A stretch of DNA of 64,000 nt from Typhlomys cinereus (Eukaryota > Chordata > Mammalia > Rodentia > Platacanthomyidae): NCBI GenBank assembly GCA_023101885.1, contig JALPQD010000115.1:1495953-1559952 (forward strand), read 5' to 3'. A program made the position numbers and the translations under genes. This document shows positions 25,086-38,551 of this stretch, piece by piece. The notes under the pieces were generated by a model. That model saw only the letters and a list, made by a program, of their open reading frames with translations, made no database searches and was not told the origin of the DNA. The first letter of the stretch is position 1. Every line of letters begins with the position of its first letter.

Positions 25086-26641
25086 AAAGAACTGAGGAAG
25101 GGAAGCTGGAGAGGGCATCCAGAGCACAGTGGGGAGGAGGTACCTAAGAATGACAAGCCTACCTCCAGGCACATGAAAGGCTCTCCAGTTCCTGAAAGGA
25201 CAGTCCATTAGCACCAGTGTGTGGTGTAGGAAATCATTATTCTGGCTTGAGGAATGGATGACCATCAGAGTGTAAATGTCCCGGCAAAGAGACTGTGAGC
25301 ACTTCTGGAAATTCTCACTCGTTTTCTGTTTTACTCTCCTGTCTTAATATCCAGAGTTCAGATCAGGCTTTCTAAGTTTCAAGGGAACCAACGGGGATAG
25401 AATGTGCAGATGTTCTACACCTTTCCAGGAACTCTGACCCACAGACTTGTTCTATACGTCCTGAACTCAAATCCCACATTGGCCATTTCTGGCCAAACAA
25501 AAACTTTAGTGATCTGCTTATTGTCACCTTGGCTTTGTCATCTGTGCAGACAAAAATCAGAACCCATTTCATAGACCTCGCCTGAAAGCATGTATCAAAT
25601 ACAGAGTTTTGTTAAGGATTTAGTATAGTGTCTTACAGCTTGCTACTAATTCAGCAGAATAAAAGCAAAACCCAAAAATAAAAAGGGAAAAGAACACAGA
25701 TCAGGGGTGGGCAGTATAGAGATGTATGGGTACACTACTCAGGTTTTTCAAGGATCCACCCCCCACACACCACCATGATGTTCCTAGGTTGTGTTCCTGT
25801 GCTCATGGTCTACACAGACCCATCCACAGGCCAACCAGCAAAACATAGGAAGGTAGAGAAGTACCTTACTGGGCACTCTTTCTATTAGCCCATTTACAAA
25901 GGAAGTTTGGACATGTAGCTTTTTCTACATGGCTCTGCTAAATCTTTGCAAGTAGTTACCACCCAGTGGATGGGGGTGGTTCTACCTATTTCAAGTGTTC
26001 TAGAATTTGCAGTATGATTTAGAAATTGAAAGCAAAGAAGAATGAAATATGAGAGGCCCCTGTCCATCTGTCCCTCCCTGTGACAGTCACTGCGGATCTG
26101 TGATCACTCCATCAACTTAGAAAGTACAGGGTCACAGAGAAAGGGGGAAGCAAAACCCAACACATTTATCTCTGGGTGTGAGGATCTAGCCTTTGGAATA
26201 GGCTCAGTTCTTTTAGCATACCTTGCAACTAAAGCTAAGGGAACTAAAGTGGACCACCTGTGCACTGCTCAGAAAGTCACACAGAATGTCCATTACTTCT
26301 TCACCTGATCAGCAGAACAAGGATCAGGGTTCAAGAACAAGTATACTTGCAGTTGATGGGACACATGGAAAGATATGGTTCAGAAACAATTACAATCCCC
26401 TCTCATGGACCACAATTCCCATTTGAAAACAAACGGAAAACCTGGTCCTTTCTCAAACGACAATCCACACCTCAATATTTCCATTGTAAATCCTGGAGTA
26501 GAAAGCATTCCATATTTTTATGAAAATACAGAAAGCCAAGATTTGTACTGTGCTTGACAAACAAGTCCACTGCAAAACACAAAACATGTCCATGGGTGCC
26601 CTGGTCAGCCTTCGAGGGAGTACCCACTCCACCCTACTAAT

Positions 26642-26651
26642 GCCACGTGGC
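26642..26651. promoter_or_regulatory. Palindromic E-box (CACGTG)
   Basis: gccacgtggc is a perfect 10-bp palindrome with the CACGTG core bound by USF/MYC/MITF-type factors. It lies about 30 bp from the CTCF core match, in sequence without recognised repeats. Confidence 0.35.
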
Positions 26652-26678
26652 TTTTCTGTGCTCATTATCTGTGTTTCG

Positions 26679-26692
26679 CCAGCAGGTGGCAG
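26679..26692 (+). promoter_or_regulatory. CTCF core motif match
   Basis: ccagcaggtggcag fits the CTCF core consensus CCASYAGRKGGCRS at all 14 positions. It is not inside a recognised SINE. Occupancy cannot be judged from sequence. Confidence 0.5.
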
Positions 26693-26725
26693 AAATGATC
26701 AGCATGGAGAGGCTTAAGCAAAAAA

Positions 26726-26775
26726 ATAAATAATAAATAATAAATAAAATAAAATAAATAAAAGATAAAAATAAA
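26726..26775 (+). repeat. A-rich AATAA tract
   Basis: Simple AATAA/AATAAATA sequence. Confidence 0.85.
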
Positions 26776-27435
26776 AACACGGAAGCTGCTAATACGGTCG
26801 AAGAAATGTCAGGATTCTGCAAAGAACCAGATATAGAAACCATTGCACAAATGGGACCTCTGACCTTAGCAGAGTGTCACACATGTGATTAGGGCCTCTA
26901 ATGACCAGCCAGCCCTTCAGTGACCTGTTGTTCCAGCAGCTTGGGCTTGATTTCTCACTTAATGCTAAGAAACATGTAAATACCCATCAAAGTAGGAAAA
27001 AAATGTAAAGTGAGTGTACAAAGTACCCTCAGTGCATTTCAGCAATGCACACACAAACACACATACAATGCACACATTTTTCCATATCAATTTTGTGTCC
27101 CAAATACTCAAGTGTCCCAAATATTATTATACTGGTAAAATTATAGTCACCCTAGTTCAGTAATTCAACAAATAACTGTTACTCTCTGCAATGTGCAAGG
27201 AACTGTGATATTTTCTAGATTCTTGAGGGATATCTAGAGATCTAACCTTTAAAATGAAAGCAGACATGTGGCCCCTTTTTCCAGTCTGAAGGCCAACATT
27301 GCCTTATCCTAGAAAAAGGCCAGTTAATATAAAATAGGAGAAAGATCAAAACACAGGAAGCTAGATATTTATTGTATCAGGAAGTGACAGCTGAGCAAAC
27401 CCTGCTCGGTTCCATAAAGCAAAATCAAGAAAGAC

Positions 27436-27552
27436 ACAGTGTTGGCACACACCTACAAATCCCAATATCGGGGAGGCAGAGGTAGGAGGATCATGAGTTT
27501 GAAGCTAGCTTGGGCAACATGGTGACACCATAACTCAGAAACAAAAACAAAG
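27436..27552 (+). repeat. B1-like SINE
   Basis: The strings ggggaggcagaggtaggagg and gagtttgaagctagcttggg are present, with an A-rich tail. Confidence 0.7.
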
Positions 27553-28008
27553 GTCAGTCATTCTGTTAGTTTCTTCTGCACATTACTGCTAAGGCTACTG
27601 TAGCCCACACGGAACTTGTGTTACCGATAGCAAATCCAGCATCTAGGAGTAAAATCCTCTTGTTTGCTCCCTTGCATTTCACTTTATGCTGCAAACCATG
27701 TTCGGAAGTGATGAAAAGAAGAATAGAAAGTTGACCAACCCCACCACGACCCCACCCACCCTTCCCCACCCATGTGTCCCGGCTCTCCTTCTACAACACA
27801 CCAATCTTTCCTGTGAGGGCAGAATAAAGCAAACATCATCTGTGTTTCCTTGTCAGAGTCTTCGGCTACTGCTTGAATCTGATGCCTCCTTGGAACACCT
27901 ATGTGTGGCTTGTCCCGTTCCTGGAGTTCTTCTAGGCATCTCCATTGAAGGGCATTTGCCTTTGGGTTCTGAAACTTTATGTTTTCACTCTATTACCCCC
28001 CCCCCCAG

Positions 28009-28101
28009 GATGAAGACATTGTTAGAGACCAGAGCACCTCAAGAAACAATTCAGTAAGGAATAGAACTGTGCACAGCAAGGAACAAGGAAATGCCAAACA
28101 G
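28009..28101 (+). CDS. SLC28A3: SLC28A3 visible exon 1: hydrophilic N-terminal segment
   Basis: This exon encodes 31 residues beginning [11 protein letters not shown] and ending EQGNAKQ. It is phase 0 at both ends, and the donor is CAG/gtaagg. It corresponds to about human residues 21-52 and to the mouse stretch DEDLERQNT to GHAKQ. It is the cytoplasmic, poorly conserved N-terminal tail, with no membrane segment. The acceptor is unusual: eleven consecutive C residues run directly into the AG, with little T in the tract. An overlapping ORF in another frame upstream is fortuitous. Confidence 0.88.
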
Positions 28102-31100
28102 GTAAGGCAGGTCCAGAGGGCTGGGGAGGAACTGTTACCATGGTGACGCTGTGCTCAAATATCTCCCCCACCCCATGAAATGGTGGTTAGTGTGTATAAG
28201 CCAGAGTGAAGGAGAAAATATACATACTTCCAAACAAAGAGGTTTAGTTTTTATCCACCTGCCTTCAGGATTCCCTAGAAGGAAGCTATTCCAAGACAAA
28301 AAAGCCTATGAGAAGACCAGCATGATGGTATGTTCATAGTCATACCCACCCAGAGGCTCAAACAGGGGCGCCCGCTCTAGCCCAGGAATCAGGGTCAGCC
28401 TTGGCAGCTGAGTGAAACCTTCTCTCAGTGAAAGAAAAGAAAAGCATTTGCTTGAGAAGAAATGTCTGACTCTTGGGGTGAATGAGGTAAGAAGGGTGCA
28501 CTGCCATCCCTTAGCTTGTAAGAGTCTTAGCAGCTAGTGGGTGGGCATGTTTACTTTGGGTTGGGTTTTGTTGTTGTTTTAAGGCAGGGTCTCCTGTAGC
28601 CCAAATGATGACCTTGAACTTCTTGTCTTTCTGCTTCAGCTTCCCAAGTGCTGAGATTACAGGCACACGCTATCCCATCTGGCAAGCAGCTCTGTTTTAT
28701 TTTACTTTATATTTAATTTGGGTAGGATTTCACTTGAAGAATTTCTGGTTTTGACTTTTAAAAGTGAATGGTCACTCATGTACACCATCCTTTAAAAAAT
28801 AACCCTGAATTCCTAAAATTTGGGAAATCATTGTAGCAAAAATTGAAGGATAAACGTTGGTATTTAATTCAAGGGAAGAAAATCAGTGCCTCACATCTTG
28901 GAACTTCGCTTAAATTTGTGATCATATTGCTCACGTGCATGCTGTGATGTTGCAATTATGGCGTCCACATTGTTTGCTAGTCATTTATCTCGTGTAATGT
29001 ATTGTAGGACGTTCGCACCACTGATAGTTCTTCAACAAACCAGTCCGTCTGAGAACTAGCACAGCTGTGTTGACAGCAGCTTCATTTATGACTGATAAAA
29101 CTCAGAAGCAAGAGATTGCTCAGAGCTTAAGCCTCTGCCTGAAAAGCAGAAGGATCTGAGTCCTGACGCAGATTCCACATAAAACCTTTGGTCAGAAAAT
29201 GGTGACAACCTACACTTCTAGCCCTGGAGGGTGGAGCAAAGCAAAAAGGAGGGAGAGCCATCCAGGCTGATTCCTGACGTAGTCACCCTTGGGCCTCCAC
29301 AGACACACATAGCGCCCACCACACATACACACATCAGGGGGGAAAAAAACTCAGACGCAGCCCAGATGCCTAGCAATAGTGAGTGGATAGATGAACACAA
29401 GTCCATCCCCATAATGCAAGATTTTTCAGCACCAGAAAGAAACAAACTCTGACAAGAACTAGAGGAACCTTGAGTGTGATATTGAGTGAAAGAAGCCGGT
29501 GTGAGATGGTGACATAATGCACCATCACCAATAAGTGACACCCAGAGAAAGGCAATGCTACAGAGGCAGCGAAAAGATAATGAGAGCTGTGGGGACAAAC
29601 GGGAAGCTTTTCCCAGCACTGAATCCATTCTGTGCAATACCACAATGACGCACATATGCCATTGTATATTTACCTAATCCTCTACCAAAAACTGAACTTG
29701 AATGTAAACAGCAGAGTTCATGTGACGTACCAGTGTGGTTTCACTGGTGGTAACTAACGGACCACATTGGGGCAAGATGTTCTGTGGTACTTTTCTTGCT
29801 AGTATGCTACACAAATGTCCGTTCACTCCCATCTTGGTGAACCAATAAGTTTATTAGGGTTACTCACAGGAGTATGAGTGAGAGTTACTTGCAAGAGCAG
29901 AAACAAGTCAAAGGTAGTTACATCATTGAAAAGCCCACCACAGTCCAGGTGAGACTTGCAGACAAGGTGACAGTGTCGTGGTCTGCCAGCTGGGCTCCCC
30001 AGGGTCTCTTCCAAACTGCTCGCCTGGCAAAGGAGGCTCCTCTCACAGTTGTGTACTGCTTTCTTCACCTTGGGGAGCATTTTCTGAATCATGTCAGTTT
30101 CAAGCACTTCCTAGATTTATGAGCTGCTTACTTTCTGCATCTCCCGAGCTTTCCTTCAGAACAGAACGATCCCGATTCTGATTGCTATACGACATCCACC
30201 TTGGGTTAGACTAGGGGTGAAATCCAAAATGACATCGTGTGTGTTCTTCTCTTATTATTCTTTTAGTGTTTGTACATGAATATAATAAATTTATGTTATT
30301 TTCACACCTTAATACCCAATTCCATCTCCTCTCCTCTTTTATTACAACTTTTCTTCTCCTCTGTCCAACTCCCTCCTATTTTCAAGTCTATTCATATGTG
30401 TGGCCACTGGGTTTCATCTGGTTTGTTTTTGATGTCACGTATCTACATACTTGCTGAAACATGAGTCTCATATCAGAGGAAAAGCATTTTGTATTTCCTC
30501 CTCGTCAGCAACTGTGATTTTCTGTGATACACTGTGAGTACTCTTCCAGTATATGGTCATAATATCGTGCTTCATCCCAAGTGAAAAATATCACACAACA
30601 ACAGTCTGAGCCATTAGCTTGGCAGCAATGGGCTTTGGGTGAGTCAGGAAGTTTGCAAAAGCCGCGTGGACTGAGAAGTCAGCGGCATGTGAACAAGTGA
30701 TTACAACAAGTAAAGGCAACTTTTTCAGGGGTCTGGCAATGATGGGGAAAAGGACAGCACCCCACAACAGTGGCAGTTAGGGGATTTTGTTAACATGTTG
30801 GTTTTAAAATATGAGAATGGCTTCAAAAGAAACCGATAGACATTCTAGACATTCCATGGATTGTAGGTAACATGGGAGTCCTGAACAACAGGAAAATAAT
30901 GTTATGTTCACTGGTATATTGTCCTCACTCCAGTGAGTTCCCAGACACATGTCATTAGCAGGAATCCAGATGGAACTTGGTGAGCCATAAACACAAGGAA
31001 GGATATGAGAGCAGAAGGGAGATAGATGAGGAACAGGAACATTTGAAATATGAAAAAATGGATATTGGGAAGGCATAACAAGAGGCAAAAAAGATATAAA

Positions 31101-34100
31101 TATATCAGCAAAATCCTAAAAGAATATAAACTTAAAAAGGAAAGAAAAGAAAATCATGTCATTTAAATCAACTACTTACCAAAGTAGTAGCCAAGCTAGA
31201 AGTCAGATGGAAATAAATGGAACAAAATCATCTTTACCCCTGTCCTCAGCATCTGCAGCTTGGGCTCAGCTGGCCTTTTTTCCAATTATCTTCAAACCTT
31301 CCTAGTTTTTGAGAGTCATCTCGGAAAATGAAGGAAATCAGAGGTAGAAGTACAGCAGTCTGGCCTTGAAAGACTGTATGACCTTTGAGTATCTTTCTGG
31401 CTCAGTCAAGATTTAAAGTGCAGAGAATAAAGGCCACACTGGATATGACAGAAGACAAAAACTGGAATGTGGCATTTTATTTGGATATTTCCTTCCCAGC
31501 TCCTTCTACTCTTGGGGTTCAATGTCCAGCTGGTCAGTTCAAGCATTACTGCAGAAAGCAGAGAGGGAAGAAGCCCCCCAAGTTATTCTAGAAGCAGAGT
31601 GGATCATAGATATTTAATAGTTTTCAGTGTTTCTAGACAGGACATTGAAGTCCCTGGGCAAGGGAATGCTCCCCTGTATCCCAAATGACAGAAGGACACT
31701 AGTCTCAAGGGAAATTTGCCAACACTGGAAGAACCAGGCACAAGACATATCTTCAGACCAAGCTTTGCACTACCAGGAACAACGAACAACTGTGGCTTCA
31801 ATCCTTTGGAACTGCATAGACTGGTGTGGTGATTTTCAGAGCCTTTGCCATTAGCTTCATTTAACTTGCAAACAGAGCTTACACTGAATGATTACAGCAA
31901 AGACAGAAGTAAAAAGCTGAAACACAAAACTATTCTGCTTTTAAAAGAGATGTGGGGGGGGAGAGGGCTCACGAATGGCTTCTCTGGAGGAAAGGGAGAG
32001 ATACACGTTATCCTGGATTTCTTGGGATTATAAGGGAAGGAAAGATTTTCATGTAATATTAGGTCATAGGAGCCATCTTCTTGCATAAATTTAAAAGGGC
32101 TTATTGCCTAAATTCTGAAGCAAAGGAGTCCAAGGTCCTTAATGTCCAGATTCTCATTTTTCCATCTCTGCTCCAATGTTTTGTCTCCAGGGTGATGAGC
32201 AGGTCACAATTGAGCAGGATTGTCTGGGAAACAAAGAAGAAGACTTGGAGAATGAGCAAGATGTGCATGAAAAAGGGTACAGTTCTGAAACCCGGGAAAG
32301 GCCATGCCCATCTCTTGTCTGCTTTATCCTTATCTACTTTTAAAGTTTCCCATGATTCATTGGACATTCACACTTCCTCCACCCTCACCCACTGCACTCA
32401 TCACCACTCCAGAATAATTAATGGAGTTCTAGGATGATCAATGTGGTCGTTTCAAACTGCTGGTGCTTTAAGAACCCAGTATCTACATTTAAATTCAGTT
32501 AGGTCAGTCTTCTAATTAAAGGTACAAATTACCAACTAATTGCTGCAGTCCATACAAAAGTAGTTCATTCATCTTCTCAATATCAATCGATAGCAAGTGA
32601 TTTCTCAAAAGGCAACCTACTTTATAACTCAACAAACTCTTACGTTTCTTATCTTGTATCTTCAAAGGATTCTTCCTTAACAGCCAAATGGGACAGAAGC
32701 AGCTGCTATGTTATTTGCTTTTGCTGGTTTAGAAAAGGTCTTGCTGTGCAGTCTGGGCTCATCTTCTGCCTCTGCTTTCAAAATGTTGAGATTTACAGGC
32801 CTGTGTCACGGTTACCCCTCAATTTTTGGACTAGTAAAATTATCACCTCAATTTTTGGACTAGTAAAATGAAGCTTGGAAAAATTACCTACCCAAAGTCA
32901 ATCATCTTGGGAGCAGACAGAATAATTTCGAATTTCAACCTGGAATTCTGCTTTGTCTATGTTGCAGGTTTGGGGTCACTTAGAGATTCACCACTGACCA
33001 AGAGCTAAAAGTGTAACAAAAGAATAAGTTTTATCGAAAAAGAAAAACTGGTATTCTAGGGATCACACCAGGACTGGATCCTTAGAATGTGAAGCCCCAA
33101 GCTGTAATTTCATAGGGTATTTAAAGGCAAAAATGCAGGAAAGGGAACAAAGATGAGAAAAGAGATGTGAAAGTTCCCACATAGATAAAGGGGCATGCAA
33201 GCCCCCATGGGTAGAAGGAGACGTGCTGGCACCAGTAGCTGAAGTAAATTGATTACAGAAGTGAGGAAAAAAGCAGTTAGCTCTCAGCATTTTACAACCT
33301 TATCAGCACACAGGCTTCAGGCAAACTCTATCAAGTAACATTCCAGGAAACTGGATGAGGAGTGAAATTCCAGGGAACAGTTAGGGAAGAGGGTGTTTAT
33401 ATTTCTTGTGGGTGACTGCAAAAAAATTTTTTTTTCTACCTGAAGTGTTAATAAGTATTTAAAATTTTCCTTTTATATTTCCATTCTTCAGTCTAGTACT
33501 GTTATTATGCTATTATATTGTCTATTTACTAAATTCCTATTTAAAATGTTTCTATATGTCCAAGGAACTTTATTACTATGTCTCAGAATGTATTCTCTGA
33601 AACCAGTCAGAATGAGGGTTGGGAGGTCTTGTCACATATATATCATCAAGGATATGAACCAACTCAGAAATGAAACAGGTTTTTCCTTCATTTACCTTAT
33701 GAGACTCTCATCCAGAAGGGCTGAGAAATTCTTTTGAGTGGTCAGATGCCCTTAGCTCCCACTAATATTGATACTGAAGTAATCACTAGAATAGAGCATA
33801 GGATATTGTTCAGCCCATACAACCAAATGACCCAAGGGGCTATTTCCAGCCACTTTGCCTTTTAGAGTCAGGTTAATGTAGGAGACTACACACATTCCAT
33901 CTACAATGAAAAGACCTGATGAAGTCAGCATACACTAGATGGATGTCGATTAAAAGTCAATCTCTGCTATCACTATGTTAAAAAAAAAAAACACTTTATC
34001 CTCTACTAAGGGTAATGTACAGCTTTTCCTAAGTTAGATCATGAAAAACTTATCCCACTAATATCATCTGGAATAGCATGTTGAATTCTCAGCACACATA

Positions 34101-37100
34101 TTCACACACAAGCATAGCAATGAATGCATTACCTGGTAACAGCTGTCATTGTAGGTGCATGTGATCCAACCCTTCTCAGAAGCACTCTCCTTCATGCGCT
34201 TGATTTCAGCTTCTGGTTAGTTATCCCTCCCTGCTCTGTTCCCTGAATAGTGTTTTCTACATCTCTGAGCTGACACATTCATTCACTGAAGGTTAATTCA
34301 AGCCATGGTTAATGTTAGTCTAAAATGAAACAATGTCCCATCTCTGTTTTGTAAGACATAGCTTCAGGCTTGTATTTATTGTTGCTTGTTTTACCAAGTC
34401 TCACTTAGATGTAGCATGCTAGCTTGTTGCATGTTTGAGTGTTCATTTCTGCCCGCTTTTTTGCTTTTATGTTGCAGGTACTTGGAAAAGAAATATGATA
34501 TAATTTGTGGTTTATATAGAAAACATGAAACCATTCTTCGATACATCGCCTGGAGCATTTTCTTAATTGGTAAATACCAAAGGAAAATGGAAACGCTATT
34601 GTCTTTGGGATGTGGGAACAGATCTTCTAAGTATTAGAGTTCTGTGGAAGGAAAATAAAGCTCTCCTTCCCCTGGGTCTTACTGTACCTATCATTCAGAG
34701 AACGAGAGAAACAAACCCAGATACTTCAGCAGAAGAAGCCTACACAGATGCTGCCTCACCTTTTTATGAGGTCGGGAGGTAGCTTTTTGGAGTCATCTCC
34801 TGTCTTACTTCATTTTGCACTGTGATAACTGAATACAGCTGACTAGGTCATAGAGGGTTTGTCCAGCTCCCAGGTGCAGGGGCTAGGAATCCAATGTCAA
34901 GATGGTAGCTTTGATGAAGGCTTCTCACCACATCACAACACAGAAGAGGGCCCACCTGAGGCAACACACATGCCAACTCACATCCCTTTTCCTTTTTTTT
35001 TTTTTTTACAAAGCCATTAATAACATCGTGTCCCCCCCAAGACCTCATCTAATCCCAATTACCTCCCAAAGGCCTCCCCTACAAATACTATCATCTTATT
35101 GATATAGCGATTAAATCTGCAACATGCGAACTTTTAGGGGATACATTTAAGGCACAGGGCTTACACTACTACTATTAGAGCTCAAAAAACCCTTGTTCTT
35201 ATGACATATTGTAAATCCAGACAGCTTGGGCAACCAGGAGGAAGCACAAGGTAAAAGTCTAGTTGTGGGGATGAACCCAGGACAAAGTCCATGGCTAAGA
35301 CCATCTTTCCCTGTACCAGACCAGATCAGCTTTTAGGGTTTGGCAGTATTGGGCATTCAGCCTCGCCACTGTAATAAAAAAGCAGCCATAGGCAACAGGT
35401 CAGCAGACAGACACGACTGTGTTCCAGGAGAATTTTATTTGAAGAATGCAAATATCCGTAGATAAATGCACTTGTACTTGCTACCCATCCAAACAAGAAG
35501 GGGCAGGGGTATAACTTACATTGTTTACTGACCTTTCGAGATAAGAAAGCTAATTCTTATCTTAAATTCTGTTCTTCAAAACAGTCACCATGGTCATTGA
35601 ACTTACCCCTCTTATGGAAGTCTGTGGCACTTGCTGGTTGATCAGTTTCCCTATTCAAGTTTACACAAAGCCTAAGTAGCAAACCAGGAAAACCAGGATC
35701 TCTTTGCCAGTGATTGCTTGTGTACCTGACCTTTCTCTCACAGTAGCTCATCTACTGGATCTGAACGGAAAGGTGGGGTTAGTACTAAAGCAAGAGGTAT
35801 GGTAACCAAGTGTAAGCATTCAAGAATCCAGAAATGAAAAAAAAAATCAAAAACCTCTTCTACCGAAGCCAGGACCCATATCAAAGTGTCTCTTTATTCA
35901 TAAACTACCTCTTACCTCAGCTGGATGGAGATTGGTAGCTGGGGTTGGCTGGCTTTGGTGGTCCTCACTGTCTGCATTTGCCTCCTGGACAGGTTTCCTG
36001 GCCTTGGTGATCACAGCCTGTGTGCTGAACTTTCACAGAGCTCTACCTCTTTTCGTGATCACCATACTCGCCATCTTCTTCGTTGTCTGGGATCATTTGA
36101 TGGCCAAATATGAAGGACGAATTGAGGAGTTCTTGTCTCCAGGCAGAAGGCTCCTGAACAACCACTGGTTCTGGCTGAAGTGGTAAATACCATTCATTTG
36201 CCTATTGCTGTTGAGGGAGATGTCAGCTCTTTCCAAAACTGTTCCCAGCATTCCAACTCATTCATGGAATATTGACACTACAAAAGACATGGGAGCATTC
36301 CTCGATAATGTCTTCATTGTACAAATAGGAAATGGGGGAAAAGATGAAGCAGTGATTTATTTGAAAGGTATTCAAATGTCTATAAACCATCCTTAGTAAA
36401 GTGCTAATAAACATTCCGGGACAATCAACTAACCTTCATGTCTTTGTTAAAGAGACACCTATCTAGAGTCAGATAAGAATATAAGATTATGTAGGGATTC
36501 AGATCTCCTCCCAATTTGTCCGTGGAATGACATGATGATCAATCGGTAATGCTTGCCTCGCTACAAGTGAACAGCAATGTGGGTGCCATCTAATCTCAGC
36601 ACCTGCCAAGAGGCTGGTTTAGAAGTACAAAAATAAGGGCTGGAAAGATGATTCAGGGGTTAAGCCTTTGCCTCGAAAGCAAAAGGACCTGAGTTTGGAT
36701 CCCTGATCTCATGCAAAAATACCAACTGAAAATGGCGGCAGCCTGAACTTCCAGCCCCGAAGGCAGAGCCTGGGAAACCCAAGAGCAGAACAATAAGGAG
36801 GTAGAGCAATCCAGGATGATTCCTGAAGTCTCCTTTGTACCTCTCCAGGCACACACAGTGCTTTTTTCTGTACTCACAGGCGTTACATGCACACAGACGC
36901 ACCCACACCTACACGTTAAAAAAAAGATATAAAACTAGTAGAGATTGCTGACATGTCTGCAGAAAGCTTGCATTTCTTATAACTTTTTCCTTATATGAAT
37001 TATGCATAATCTCTTTAAACCTTCATTTACAAAATGTAGCTCATAGAATTTATTCAATTTTGATGTTTTATTTAATTTTTATTATTTTTTAATTTATTTC

Positions 37101-38392
37101 CCTACATTTTACAAGCAGGAAATGAAAACTAAGATGAGATGATGATGGATTAAGTATCTCTTCCATTTTAAATGTGCAATGGGGAAGACACTTTTTTAAT
37201 TTAATAAAGGCCACTTTGCATCTCATTATTTGCATTTGTTTATCAACCAGTCAATTCACTAATGTTTTCAAATTTTATTTATTTATTTATTTATTTATTT
37301 ATTTGGGAGACAATTAGAAAGAATGAATGTGTGTTCATTGTGCATGGGCTAAGGTCAGTGGATAGCTTTTTTTCCCTACCACATGGACTCCAGAAATCCA
37401 ACTCAGGTCACCAGGTTTGCACAAGATACCTTAAGTGTTCTACCCACTGAGGTATCTTACCAACATTTAATAGTCATTAAATTATGCTTTCATTTCCACT
37501 AATGTCTCTCCATGCTTTTTGTTTTGAAAATTGGCTCAGTGGTGAAAATTTTTATTATATTATTTTATAGCATATTATATATTAAATTTATAAATATACT
37601 ATTATAAATTATGATAAAAATATAACTTGATTTTACCATCTGTCATCCCATTATATTTAGCAAGAGCTCTCTATCTTGTGCTTTGTATAAAAATATAAAA
37701 ATCTCATGACTTGTCTCTTTCCTCTTAGCTAATGATCCTGTGACAGTTTTAGATGCTCCACCCCTTCAATGATGAAAGCTCAACAAGTGGTCTGTCTTTC
37801 CTTTCTCCCTGTGCCATTTCTAGATCATCCTCAAAGCCAGTAGCAATGAAAGTTAGAGCAGATCTAAATGTAGGTTGTGCTCTCCATGGAGACCCAAATG
37901 GGCCCAGGACACTTTGCATATCCTCAGCCTAGCTAATCACTTGCCAGTTCTGCCATTAAAGTCATGAGTTAGCTTATCATGCCCACAAAACTCTAGGAAA
38001 GCAAACTCCAAAGTCTGATTTAGTTCTATTAGGGTCCTGAGTTACAGAGAATTCCTCTTGAGTTCTCCCCTAAAAGGAGAAAGGTAAATCTTCACCCATT
38101 TCCTCAAATGGGAGTGAAGAATTTTTATGTCAGAGATCTTTCAAACACAGATCTGGAGAAATGGCTCAGGGGTTAAAACCTTTGTCTTGCAAGCAAAAGG
38201 ACCTAAGTTCGGATCTCCAGATTCCATGTAAAAAAATAAGGCAGATTCAGGAACAGCTGGCAATTCTGGTCTTGGAAAGCAGAGCCTAGGAAACCCCAAG
38301 CAAAGCAATAAGGAAGAGCAAACTAAGGTGATTTTCAAAGTCATCCTTAGGCCTCCACATATGTACACTCATATGCATTAACGTGCTCTCTG

Positions 38393-38440
<48 letters not shown>

Positions 38441-38516
38441 ACATGTGCAACAACAAAAAAAGATCTTTCAAACATACACCAGACATTCCTATCTAGACAT
38501 CCTTTTTCTCCTCCCT

Positions 38517-38551
<35 letters not shown>

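Larger units (their letters stand above)
1..28008 (+). other. 5' region: probable large intron or upstream flank of SLC28A3
   Basis: No exon was recognised here. A match was sought for the CNT3 N-terminus (human MELRSTAAPRAEGYSNVGFQ) ending at a phase-0 donor, and none was seen. There is no CpG-rich promoter-like segment. The region consists of interspersed repeats (listed separately) and AT-rich sequence without apparent coding signal. Notable unannotated stretches with nothing seen beyond short low-complexity tracts are 1061-1460, 1700-2600, 2906-3390, 5041-7730, 9270-9590, 12420-13400, 13725-14880, 16130-16790, 17260-18790, 19750-20815 and 25090-27430. Fragments near 7425-7480 and 7635-7700 resemble ancient L2/MIR-type tails. 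Confidence 0.6.
28102..32190 (+). other. Intron after visible exon 1
   Basis: About 4.1 kb. It holds a reverse B1-like SINE (28563-28690), an L1-derived stretch interrupted by a SINE (29050-29530) and a pyrimidine-rich stretch at 30240-30475 that may be the antisense tail of an L1. The rest, including 30500-32190, shows no gene. Confidence 0.75.
32277..34477 (+). other. Intron after visible exon 2
   Basis: About 2.2 kb of AT-rich sequence. It carries a reverse B1-like piece (32718-32818) directly followed by a 24-bp direct repeat pair (32817-32869). No other gene or RNA is seen. Confidence 0.75.
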
